64,000 nucleotides of DNA from a virus: positions 1 to 64,000 of IMG/VR virus record IMGVR_UViG_3300010158_000051. One strand, given 5' to 3'. The translations under genes were made by a program, and so were the position numbers. The notes beneath the pieces are model-generated. The model saw only the letters and a program-made list of their open reading frames with translations. It did no database searches and was not told the origin of the DNA. Each line of letters starts with the position of its first letter. The stretch's first letter is position 1. Below, piece after piece: positions 8,501 to 17,131 of the stretch.

Positions 8501-10620
8501 AAGAATTAAATATTGCATCAGAGTCTAAATCTCCATCAAAAGCAACAAAACGTGCTGCTAAAAATATGGTTGATGGTGTTACAGAAGGAATTAAAGAGTC
8601 AAGACCAAAAGTTAGAGCAGCTGCTAATGTTGCTATGGAAGAAGCATTGCTTGCAAATGCGGGTGGTGGAGAATATACAAATCTTGCTACTGAAACAGAA
8701 CCAGGCCTAGCAGCAGTATCAAGATCTGGTGGAAGGTTTGATAAATTTAATGCAGCAAGAATGGCTGCAAGAGCAAAACTTCAATCAAGAATGCCTAAAA
8801 TGATGACTGGAAGATTCAGCGGAATTGGCATGGGTCTTGGATTGCAAATGGCACAACAGTTTGGCGGACAATATGTAGATAAACTTCCTGGTGGAGATAT
8901 TGCAAACTCTGCTATATCTGGTGCAAGCATGGGAGCATTTTTAGGTCCAGAAGCTGCTGTGGCAGGTGCAGCATTAGGAGGACTAGCAGCAGTAATAAAA
9001 AGAACAGCAGAAGATACTAGAATTGCATCAAATACATTACAATCCTCATTTAGCGTAAGTTCGGTAGCAGTACAACATTTTGGATTACAAGCAAATAATT
9101 TATCACAATTTGATTTTTCTAGTACTTTGTCAAATGTTAAATCTCACGCATCAGCAATAGCAGAAAATAAAGCTGCAGTTGACAAGCTAACATTAGCTTA
9201 TATGAATGCTTCAGATCAAATGACAAAAGATTATATAACTGAAGTTAAAAATTCAAACCCTCAAGAATTAACAAAATTAATGCAACAAAAATATGCATCA
9301 GATGTTGCTGCTGGAATGGGGCCAAAAAAAGATGCTAAAACTGGAGTAGTAACAGATAAAGCAAAAGAAGATGTAATTGCTATAATGCAAGCTGCTGGAA
9401 AAAATAACATTGCTCAAAATGAAGCTTTATCAAAATTGCCAAATTATGGCGTTGATGAAAAAACAACAGCAAGAGGTTTTACTAGTGCTTTAACACATGC
9501 AGCAAATGATATACCAAAGGGTACATGGAAAAGATTTTTACCAGGCGGAACAGTTGACGATACAATTGAACAACAAAACAAAGCTGTTGGAGTTGCAATA
9601 ACAAGCGTAGCAACAACATTGCCTTCAAATGTTAAAGCAGCAATATCTGGATTAAGCCCTACAGTTGTTTCTGAAATTAATAAATCAAAATTAGCTTTTA
9701 CGGATTGGATGGGAGCACTTAAAAAAGATTCTCCGACATTAGCAAAATATTTAGAAAATGCAGTAAAAATGAAAGATGCAAATGGAAAAACAGCATATTC
9801 AACACTTGATCTTGTTAAAGCAGTTTCATTATTAAATTCTGGAGTAGTAAAAACTCCAGAAGAGCTAGATAAAATTTTAAAGAAATTTGGAACATTAGAA
9901 ACATTATTTAATAGTAAAGAAGCTCAATCATATACTGGAATTACTCCTACAACAAACAATCTAAATTTTCACGCAGATGGCTCTCCTTTAAGTGCTGAAG
10001 AAATTGCTGCCAATAAAGCATCTGCTCTTCAAAAGAAATATAAGCCATTACTTGATTTAGAGAATAAAAGAATAACCGCACTAGAACGACAAAAGAAATT
10101 AATGGATGATCAAAATACTGCCGCTCAAGATGCAATTAGTTATGCTACTCAACAGACAGATATTCAAAATCAAATTAGAAAAGCTATGGCTGGTGGAGAT
10201 TATCTTCAAGCTAACCTGCTTCGTCAACAGCTAGCGGGTAATGCTGACAAATATAATCAAACAAAAATATCAAATGAAAATACTGCAACAATTGATAAAG
10301 GTCGCCAGTTAGTTGCTGATGCTCAAGAAAAACTATCAAGCGGTAAAGATCTTACAAAAGCAGAAGTTACAGCACTTAAAAATTATAACCCTAAGCTTGG
10401 AACATACAATGTTGGTTCTGTTAATATGCCTTCGGCTGTTCAATATGGAACCGCCGCATCAATGGGCTCTGGAGCAGGTGCTCAGCCAATAGTAAACATG
10501 GTATTTAACGATACTGGCAAGTTTACACAAGAACAATTACAGGCTATAGTAGATAATGCATTTAAGAAAAATGGAGTAACTGCTAATATGTCAGGTGTAA
10601 AAAGTAAGGTGGGTGGATAA
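5572..10620 (+). CDS. Tail tape measure protein
   Basis: 1682 residues, the longest gene in the window; at roughly 1.5 angstrom per residue it would specify a tail of about 250 nm. An N-terminal coiled coil (1-60) is followed by a TP901-type core at about 200-480, rich in 'SMQDLAAGIPKVGPI'- and 'KEAGVPAAQSANAIK'-like repeats. Hydrophobic segments lie near 530-568 and 1090-1145 and may insert into the host membrane at DNA entry. A Gly/Pro loop near 665-700 contains GGIVPGSPSAGDVYPALLMG, widespread in actinophage tape measures. C-terminal coiled coils lie around 1490-1600. GGGGGAGG precedes the ATG. Confidence 0.93.
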   Translation: MARVELNIVALGDFKSVNSQIKALQDQVNLLNKSVASVGVNANLTKQLNEANAAFKATLLSTGQFTASTVRLKAETDKFGESLVNGKLKLTQYFQIIKSGTTNATAQMKALAMEQTKLQNSMVMSDPTKQGVLSVFTPTKINAVANATKIAANTQNLYNIAVDKGTQSLINWGKNTQWAGRQLTVGMTVPLTIFGTTATRIFQEVNDEIVRLQKVYGTGIQQPTQAALAAIKQQVLALSKELAAGMGVAVKDTAAMAADLAATGLQGNDLIGATRESIRLQKLGEMDQQSAMQTTISLQNVYKLSTNQLSGAIDFLNAVENQTSTSMQDLAAGIPKVGPIVQQLGGSFKDTALMMVAMKEAGVPAAQSANAIKSALASLINPTKAAKDAFAAYNIDLSSIATKTGGNPVQMIMMLQDALKGLQPLAQAQLIEKLFGKFQEARIQALITNLGAVNSQTKQAFDLMNASESQLKGIAAGELKTATESTTGKFRRAVETMKADLLPVGEKIMQVATTLLNFGNSVAKVFGGLPGPVKTVLGIVAAGVALSGPIIMFTGVLANFVGYLIKGLFSMKDLINGTKTFGQLFTPEIIASQNAAQLFSQKILQDESAVMLLNKAVRELTVSLEGMAVGMAAASGSGMAAKLLAAEAGLAGGRIPFKGPKMASGGIVPGSPSAGDVYPALLMGGESVIPTAQTQKYAPFITAMINGTLPQHGDGVTPGGSSRPSSAFTQAERVYGAMPGVRDTQLGIIAREIAAMRAAGMSISSKSEKEMMFGNISHIAPREGAMPKDWTDYSKMYALTAPENQSLNLLTRPNSKNNVAAFGKSMENAIATMVDEGFSETELRASGKKILAGQQPIEKLEMKLFKAALDDLDKRVTSGELKPGKNFGSRTLPWVKSASAITGARLAGELPMAEKMRLDQIVASTTSSPQPFANSPQFQPKIDLSGPSGSNARSSGSYTRTHNLILDKIKREEELAKELNIASESKSPSKATKRAAKNMVDGVTEGIKESRPKVRAAANVAMEEALLANAGGGEYTNLATETEPGLAAVSRSGGRFDKFNAARMAARAKLQSRMPKMMTGRFSGIGMGLGLQMAQQFGGQYVDKLPGGDIANSAISGASMGAFLGPEAAVAGAALGGLAAVIKRTAEDTRIASNTLQSSFSVSSVAVQHFGLQANNLSQFDFSSTLSNVKSHASAIAENKAAVDKLTLAYMNASDQMTKDYITEVKNSNPQELTKLMQQKYASDVAAGMGPKKDAKTGVVTDKAKEDVIAIMQAAGKNNIAQNEALSKLPNYGVDEKTTARGFTSALTHAANDIPKGTWKRFLPGGTVDDTIEQQNKAVGVAITSVATTLPSNVKAAISGLSPTVVSEINKSKLAFTDWMGALKKDSPTLAKYLENAVKMKDANGKTAYSTLDLVKAVSLLNSGVVKTPEELDKILKKFGTLETLFNSKEAQSYTGITPTTNNLNFHADGSPLSAEEIAANKASALQKKYKPLLDLENKRITALERQKKLMDDQNTAAQDAISYATQQTDIQNQIRKAMAGGDYLQANLLRQQLAGNADKYNQTKISNENTATIDKGRQLVADAQEKLSSGKDLTKAEVTALKNYNPKLGTYNVGSVNMPSAVQYGTAASMGSGAGAQPIVNMVFNDTGKFTQEQLQAIVDNAFKKNGVTANMSGVKSKVGG

Positions 10621-11156
10621 TGCAATTACAGACAGGAATTCAAGTATCATTAACTGGTGACGCTGGGACATGGTATAAACTTACAGATCATAATCGTCAA
10701 CCAATTCATGTTACATATGACGTGGTAGAAAAAACAAACCGTATGGCAGACGGCACTTTACGTCGTTATGTTGTGGCAAGAAAGCATAAGTTTACTGCAT
10801 CATGGAGCTTAGTCCCATCACTTACAGAACAAACAGTTGATTATAAATCAACAGATTCTTACAGCGGAAAAGCTGGAGCATGGATGAAATCATTTTATGA
10901 GGCTAATGTGTTTGTTCCTATTAAAGTTAGAATTATTAGTGCGGGATTAACTACACAAAATATTAACTCAACAGAAGGTTTTCCGCCAGATGAAAATACT
11001 TACTACTCTTCATTTCAAGCACCTACGGATGCAGACAATCCCGTATATACTGCTTATATAACAAACTTTGATTATGAGGTTGTTAAAAGAAATGCAGGCG
11101 GTAGAGGAAAAGGATTCGATCTCGTAAATATAACAATAGAATTTACGGAGGTATAA
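10620..11156 (+). CDS. Minor tail protein (distal tail-like)
   Basis: 178 residues; its ATG overlaps the tape measure stop (TAATG). Beta-rich, with Trp/Tyr-containing strands ('RKHKFTASWSLVPSL') and 'GFDLVNITIEFTEV' at the C-terminus. The gene after the tape measure normally encodes the distal tail protein, the hexameric ring that links tube and tip. The call is by order and fold character. Confidence 0.6.
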   Translation: MQLQTGIQVSLTGDAGTWYKLTDHNRQPIHVTYDVVEKTNRMADGTLRRYVVARKHKFTASWSLVPSLTEQTVDYKSTDSYSGKAGAWMKSFYEANVFVPIKVRIISAGLTTQNINSTEGFPPDENTYYSSFQAPTDADNPVYTAYITNFDYEVVKRNAGGRGKGFDLVNITIEFTEV

Positions 11157-14100
11157 TGCTAGGTACATCAGCAGTTAAGCAATATTTTGCAACGGGTGAT
11201 TCACATTATGTGGTTCCCGCCGTTTCTGCTGAATGGAATTACAATTTATTTTATGCTCCATACGCTACTTTTGCTGGAGACGGAACATCACTTTCAAGCA
11301 ATTGGAAAACACCAGGAAGTTGGTCAACATCTAATTGCACAGCAACATACGAATCAACAGGAGGTAGAGGCTCAAGCGGATACACAGATACAAGCGTATT
11401 AAAGTTTGCAGCAACTGGTCAAAACGGGTCGGGAAGTTTAACAGTAGCTACTCCAGGAGGAGCTAATACATATAAGATCATATTCTATGCTAAGACTGTA
11501 GAGAATGTAGAAGTAACCCTAACATCACTGGCATACATAGATAGCCATAGATCAGATTCAAAGTCTTTAACTATTGATAATACAACATGGACCAAGTTTG
11601 AGCTTTATGCAAGTTCTCGTCCAATTGATACAACATACTCATCATTTACATTTAGCCTTGATTTTACTTCAAGAGATACAACAATTGCTTCAAAAGTTGG
11701 TACAGCACCTTCATCATATACTGTGCTAATTGATCAATTTGAAATTTTTAAATCAACAGCATTTGATTACCAATACGGCAATCTTTGGAAAACAGACGCA
11801 CCATTTGGATTCTTTAGACCTGGAGAAAGCTATGTGCCATCTGGTAATGCTTTGACACCACTACCATCAGGATTTAGAACAGTTAATACACAATTTCCAA
11901 AAGGATCTAATAGCACATTTTGGGATGCACAATCAATGCCATGTAGCCCAGTTGTATTCCATCCACAGGCATTGGGTTCATCAAAAAGTAATCCACTATA
12001 CAAAAATGGCATTCTTTCAGATTACACAACATATAAGTATTTTGTTTCAGATGGAACAACAAACTCAATTGGTGCACTATATGACAAGATAATGTCAACA
12101 AACAAGCTTGTTTTAAAGTTTAATGTTTCATATTCAACTCCAACAAGCGTTACTATTAATCTTTATAATACAGTTACAAATTATTCAAAGGCAATTACAA
12201 TCACAAATGCAAACATTTCAAGTGCTGGAGTTTGCATATTGTATCTTCAGACTAACGGTGAATGGACAACTACACCTTGGTCTACAATGCCAACATTTAA
12301 TAATCAAGGAGAAATTACTCTTTCACAAGCAATTAATAAAATTGTTCTTACTCAAAACTCAGCAGACATTAAAACAGAGTATTCATCTCCATCTGCAGAT
12401 ATTGTAAACAATGTAAGATATTCAGAGTACGGAGCAACCATCAGCGTACCTGGGAGATACACTCAGTATCAAGCAGATATGAAAAGACTACAGGTTGTTG
12501 AAATTTCTCCAAGAATTGAATTAGATCTTACTAACTTTGTAATGAATGTAGAGACAACCTCAGAGTTAGATAATAAGCAAAACCCATTGCCAATTTCAGC
12601 TATATCTTCTAATAGTGCACAAATTCATCTTTCAAATATTCCGTTCAATGTTAGCGGTTATGTATTAAGTATATTTTCAAACAACTCTTCAAAGTCACCA
12701 CTTTCTGGTTTATTTAAAAAGAACGTAAAGTTTTATGTTAACTATGTAATTAAAGATACAGTTGCGGGTGCAACTTCTGCTGATAAAGTAATTCCAGGTG
12801 GCATCTGGTATGCAGAAAACTGGGATGGACAGGACCTTCAAAGAACAACCGTTACAGCATTTGATGTGTCAAAATACCTTCAACTACTATCGCCAACAGA
12901 CTACGTTTCTAAATCTCAAGATGTATTTAACGTTATCACTAATATTTTAGATCTTGCTGGTTTTACTGATTACGATTATGATAGTTTAAGAAAAGTTACA
13001 GTTTCTAACACAACAATGGTTGACGGATCTATTCATAAAAACAAACAACCAATTGACTCTTCATTCTTTTATGCAGATGGTCAGCAACAAAAAGTTTTTG
13101 ATGTTCTAAGAGAATTGTTTGAGGTATATCAAATTGGAGCTTATGTTGATTCATATGGAGTAATGAAATTCCTCAGCCTAGACAACATCTTGTCAAACAC
13201 TCAACCAAACCTTTTGCTTCACGATAACTCTACTCCTCAGTCTATTACAACCGCAGCGGGGTACACAGACAACCTCACAGTAACAAGTAATATTACTCAA
13301 GATACATACACCGAGCAAGTAAAAACAAAGCTTGGAAAAGCTACGCTTAAGTTTAAGATACCTCAAATTAATAAAACTTTTGATATTCAAGGTCTTGCAA
13401 ACACACAATCTTTGACAACAAGTATTGTTGATAAGTACGATATTGTCTGGCAGCTAGATAAGGAAGATGTTGCTACATTTAATTATTTAAATCAATCAAT
13501 AACAAATAATTCTCAAAACTATTTCTATTTAAATCCAGATGATCTTGTAAGTACATTTAATGGGTTTGGTGTAGATCACGAAGGATTTGGAATTATTGAA
13601 GGAGAAATTGTATCTTTCAAGGATAAAGAGTTTAAATTTACAACAACCGTTTCAGATCAATCTTCAATGACACCAACTTTCTATGACAATGATTACAGAG
13701 TAATTGTTGGAAACAGTGCTGAATTAAGTACTGCTGTTTCAGATTTTTCTGCCAGAGCGGGATTTGGTGGAACTGTAAAATATACACCAACAGGAAAAAT
13801 TGCAAACGTCTCTAGAGGATTATTTAATACACCAGTACGAACACACAATATTATTTCTAATACAAATAGCTCTTCAGATCCAAATTCATTGTATTCAAGA
13901 ATGTCTTATTATTCTGGACAATATCCTTCTATTATAGATAACAAGGTTGTTATGCCTGCAAATACAGTTGGCACATATACAATTCTTACACCTAATGGCG
14001 GAGAGACAAGTTCTGCAAGTCATCCATATTACACATTTTCTACAAAGATGCATATTGGCCCAGCTTCTGATTATCCAATGAATGTTGGTATGGGCGGGGG

Positions 14101-15352
14101 AATAGTAATGAACCTCGGAAGCAATCCCGTATATGTAGAAATAAGAAAGACATTGGGTACAAGCAAGTCATCATCTGGAAAAACAACTTCAAGTTTTGAA
14201 TATCGCCTATACGTTTATCAAGGCTCAGAGTCTAATTCTTTGCTTCAAAAAGATGGCACAACTGTTCCATACCGTGTATTAGGAGCTGCTCTACTTGATG
14301 ATATTGAGGCTTATCCAGCAAATTCTCCTTTTGCAGAATTTGGAAAAACAGTTCATTTAAAGTTTGTTAAAATAGAAAATCCAACAAGTTATCTAAACCT
14401 AGACACTGGTAAAGTTATTAAAAATCCATCATTTGAAATACATTTAAATAAAAAAAGATTGGCACTTTCAACAAAAGATATCAACATAGATACAACAGGA
14501 TCTTACGGTATTTTTTCACACACTACTAATCAACAAGTTGGAACTACAGGAAGTATTGTGTTTTCAGAACTTTATGCAACACAGTCGCAGCTAGATCACC
14601 CAGCAATTTGGTATCACTGGCAACTCCCAAGCTTTGCAAATGCAATTGCTGGAGGACACAAAGTATTTGAAATTAATTATATGATGCAAACAAAACCTCA
14701 AGTTTACGGTGTAAACTATTATGATGTTCAGTATCAATTAGCACCAGCAATTAATGCTTATGCTGTACCATCGCCTTATGATTGGTATTACTATACAAAG
14801 AATCCAGCATACAATCCAAACAAAGCTGTACCAGGAGTAAGCCAACTATTGCTTGAAAGCATAAAAGTTTCAAATGATGCACTTTCGTATTCAAATATTT
14901 ATAATTCTGGATTTAGAGGAAGGTTTGCAATTATTAACGGTTCCCCTTCAGCTGTTTGGGTTAAGAAGAGCCCAGATGGTAAAAATCCAGTAGATGTTAG
15001 TTTTTTGGTAAACACTAATGATTTAATTACATTGAGTAGCGAAGTATCTGTAGAAAAAGTTTTTGATCCAGCAAATGTTAATGAAAGTGTAGAAATAAGA
15101 TCTAATTGGGTTCAATCAAAGAATGCAGCACTTGGAATTTTAAAAAACATCTTCAGAGCAATTGACGGGTTCAGTAGAGATACACAAGTCTCAATATATG
15201 GAAACCCATTATTTGAAATTGGAGATGTTGTTAAAGTTAATTATTCATTAAAGAATATATCTAATCAAACATATTTTGTTCAAGGTGTTCATCAAACATT
15301 TGATCAAGGCTTAAAAACAGTATTGGTGCTAAATCAGATAGCAACAAGCTAA
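11156..15352 (+). CDS. Tail tip / baseplate hub protein, very large
   Basis: 1398 residues; ATG overlaps the previous stop. The first ~200 residues resemble a carbohydrate-binding jelly roll ('WKTPGSWSTSNCTATYES'). The middle part (about 440-760) carries hub-like segments such as 'FDVLRELFEVYQIGAYVD', seen in tail-tip hubs that anchor the fibres. Residues 950-1200 are again jelly-roll or lectin-like. The C-terminal part ('VFDPANVNESVEIRSNW') returns to a hub-like fold. It probably combines tip structure with host-glycan binding. Confidence 0.6.
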   Translation: MLGTSAVKQYFATGDSHYVVPAVSAEWNYNLFYAPYATFAGDGTSLSSNWKTPGSWSTSNCTATYESTGGRGSSGYTDTSVLKFAATGQNGSGSLTVATPGGANTYKIIFYAKTVENVEVTLTSLAYIDSHRSDSKSLTIDNTTWTKFELYASSRPIDTTYSSFTFSLDFTSRDTTIASKVGTAPSSYTVLIDQFEIFKSTAFDYQYGNLWKTDAPFGFFRPGESYVPSGNALTPLPSGFRTVNTQFPKGSNSTFWDAQSMPCSPVVFHPQALGSSKSNPLYKNGILSDYTTYKYFVSDGTTNSIGALYDKIMSTNKLVLKFNVSYSTPTSVTINLYNTVTNYSKAITITNANISSAGVCILYLQTNGEWTTTPWSTMPTFNNQGEITLSQAINKIVLTQNSADIKTEYSSPSADIVNNVRYSEYGATISVPGRYTQYQADMKRLQVVEISPRIELDLTNFVMNVETTSELDNKQNPLPISAISSNSAQIHLSNIPFNVSGYVLSIFSNNSSKSPLSGLFKKNVKFYVNYVIKDTVAGATSADKVIPGGIWYAENWDGQDLQRTTVTAFDVSKYLQLLSPTDYVSKSQDVFNVITNILDLAGFTDYDYDSLRKVTVSNTTMVDGSIHKNKQPIDSSFFYADGQQQKVFDVLRELFEVYQIGAYVDSYGVMKFLSLDNILSNTQPNLLLHDNSTPQSITTAAGYTDNLTVTSNITQDTYTEQVKTKLGKATLKFKIPQINKTFDIQGLANTQSLTTSIVDKYDIVWQLDKEDVATFNYLNQSITNNSQNYFYLNPDDLVSTFNGFGVDHEGFGIIEGEIVSFKDKEFKFTTTVSDQSSMTPTFYDNDYRVIVGNSAELSTAVSDFSARAGFGGTVKYTPTGKIANVSRGLFNTPVRTHNIISNTNSSSDPNSLYSRMSYYSGQYPSIIDNKVVMPANTVGTYTILTPNGGETSSASHPYYTFSTKMHIGPASDYPMNVGMGGGIVMNLGSNPVYVEIRKTLGTSKSSSGKTTSSFEYRLYVYQGSESNSLLQKDGTTVPYRVLGAALLDDIEAYPANSPFAEFGKTVHLKFVKIENPTSYLNLDTGKVIKNPSFEIHLNKKRLALSTKDINIDTTGSYGIFSHTTNQQVGTTGSIVFSELYATQSQLDHPAIWYHWQLPSFANAIAGGHKVFEINYMMQTKPQVYGVNYYDVQYQLAPAINAYAVPSPYDWYYYTKNPAYNPNKAVPGVSQLLLESIKVSNDALSYSNIYNSGFRGRFAIINGSPSAVWVKKSPDGKNPVDVSFLVNTNDLITLSSEVSVEKVFDPANVNESVEIRSNWVQSKNAALGILKNIFRAIDGFSRDTQVSIYGNPLFEIGDVVKVNYSLKNISNQTYFVQGVHQTFDQGLKTVLVLNQIATS

Positions 15353-15356
15353 ATGG

Positions 15357-15362
15357 TATAAT
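15357..15362 (+). promoter_or_regulatory. -10 element before fibre genes
   Basis: GGTATAAT 15 bases before the next start, followed by AAAAGGAGG. No clear -35 is seen. Confidence 0.45.
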
Positions 15363-15377
15363 TGAAAAGGAGGACAA

Positions 15378-16202
15378 ATGACACACGTATATATGAGTAA
15401 TAGAACCCCTACAAGCGTAGCGGGTAGTGTACAGAAGCGTAAGACGCTTATTATCTCAGCCACAGACCCTAGAAATAACCCTAGATACATAGCCAACTAT
15501 GTTGGAGAAGTCGTTGTCCTTTCAGAGCTTAAGTATAGAGAGTACCTTACTAGTCAAAACTTTACGATAGGGGATGATTCTGGATCAGGTACAGATAGCT
15601 CAAATGAAGTTGTTGTTTCTACATTGCATCCGCCAACAAACGTATATTGGGATCCAACATCAACATCAGACACAGAGTATATTAATTCTGGTTCAGCACC
15701 CATAGTCAATATTATTGTTACATTTGATGCTGCCACAGATGATATTACTACAGATGGATCAATATCATATGAAGCAGAAGTTGCAGTTTCTAATCATCAG
15801 GTAACTTCGGGCATAGTTGGATCTGGTGGAGGCACCAGCACAAATGCATCTGCAACAAAAACAGTTTCTACAAATGCTTCTCTTGCAAAAGTTGTTGCGT
15901 CTACAATCAAGGCACCTATTAAGACTGCAAGTCACATACAGCTTACATGGAAGCCAGCTGCAGCTTCAGGGGTTATTGGTTATGAAGTCACAGTAGTTGG
16001 AGCCAATCAAGCAGGAGCTAATGGTAAAAATACTAAAGTTTGGCATAATGGTGCAACTGTTAATGCTACAACAAAGCTTCACTATTTTAATTTATATCCA
16101 GAAACTGGTACTGTGTTTAGTGGACATTATTCTTTTACAATTGCAGCAAAATATAGCAAGGGACAATCGGGGGCGGTGACATACAGTGGATTTAACATTT
16201 AA
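15378..16202 (+). CDS. Minor tail protein with Fn3-like domain
   Basis: 274 residues. After a basic N-terminal part, residues ~75-130 ('HPPTNVYWDPTSTSDTEYIN') and ~180-270 ('SHIQLTWKPAAASGVIGYEV') look like two fibronectin type III units joined by a Ser/Thr/Gly linker. Fn3 domains are common in phage tail proteins and probably act as spacers or weak glycan binders. An ideal AAAAGGAGG ribosome site precedes the ATG. Confidence 0.65.
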   Translation: MTHVYMSNRTPTSVAGSVQKRKTLIISATDPRNNPRYIANYVGEVVVLSELKYREYLTSQNFTIGDDSGSGTDSSNEVVVSTLHPPTNVYWDPTSTSDTEYINSGSAPIVNIIVTFDAATDDITTDGSISYEAEVAVSNHQVTSGIVGSGGGTSTNASATKTVSTNASLAKVVASTIKAPIKTASHIQLTWKPAAASGVIGYEVTVVGANQAGANGKNTKVWHNGATVNATTKLHYFNLYPETGTVFSGHYSFTIAAKYSKGQSGAVTYSGFNI

Positions 16203-17115
16203 AGGAACCTACGTATTTAAACAAGATGGCGTAGAAATAGGAAGATCTGAAAACTTAATTACCACAAATGGTAGAAAAGTTCTTCTACAATATTTGTCGG
16301 GAGTGAGATCTAATTGGGCATCAGATATGGCACTGGGTGCAATAAATACAGCACCAACGGTTTCTGATATGGAATTAAACTTTGAAACAATGAGAGTTCC
16401 AGTATCTTTAAAAACTTATAAATCTGCGACTAATAGCAGTCCAGATTTAATTATTGTAAGAGGAACTTTGCCAGCAAGCTTGTATGCAAATATTTATGAA
16501 ATTGGATTATATCCAGATTCAAGAATAACAGATGTTGCAAATCGCAATGATAGAATTATTACTGAATTTTCTGATCTTTCAAATTGGGCTGCAAGTGTTA
16601 ATGATCCAGCTCAAACTATAGCAAATCAAGGAACTGTATACCTTACAGGATTTTCACCACAATCTGAAGCATCTCCAAGAATTGGTGGTTTTTCAGTAGA
16701 CCTTGCTCAAAATACAAGATATGAAAATAATACTTTTGGATTTAGTTTATTGGGATATTCAGATGTAGATACATTAAAAATTCTTGCATATAATACAGTG
16801 GCGGGAGTTCTTACAGTAACACTGGTAGATACATACGATAATGCATTTACATTTACATACACGCTGGAAGATAACTCTGGCTATCAAATTTTAAATGCTT
16901 CATTTCCAGCAAACGTTGTATTTAACAATACAATTAAAACAGTTAGAATTGCTACAGACAATACAGCTTCTGTTACAGTTGATGCTATTAAAGCTTCAAC
17001 AACTCAAGAATTAACAAGCGAAGATTATTTAATTAGTAAGTCAGTACTTTCAACACCAATTGCCAAAGAATACGGTACTCCATTGGATGTTGAGTATTAC
17101 GTACAAATACTATAA
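16186..17115 (+). CDS. Tail fibre / baseplate protein
   Basis: 309 residues from GTG; a stop lies three codons upstream in frame, so the start is well fixed, with GGGGGCGG about 8 bases before it. 'FKQDGVEIGRSENLITTNGR' at the N-terminus is a motif of phage fibre attachment proteins ('N-L-I-T-x-x-G-R-x-x-L-L'). Residues 130-290 form a carbohydrate-binding-like beta sandwich. It overlaps the end of the previous gene by 17 bases. Confidence 0.6.
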   Translation: MDLTFKGTYVFKQDGVEIGRSENLITTNGRKVLLQYLSGVRSNWASDMALGAINTAPTVSDMELNFETMRVPVSLKTYKSATNSSPDLIIVRGTLPASLYANIYEIGLYPDSRITDVANRNDRIITEFSDLSNWAASVNDPAQTIANQGTVYLTGFSPQSEASPRIGGFSVDLAQNTRYENNTFGFSLLGYSDVDTLKILAYNTVAGVLTVTLVDTYDNAFTFTYTLEDNSGYQILNASFPANVVFNNTIKTVRIATDNTASVTVDAIKASTTQELTSEDYLISKSVLSTPIAKEYGTPLDVEYYVQIL

Positions 17116-17131
17116 AAAAGGGGTAAGGTAA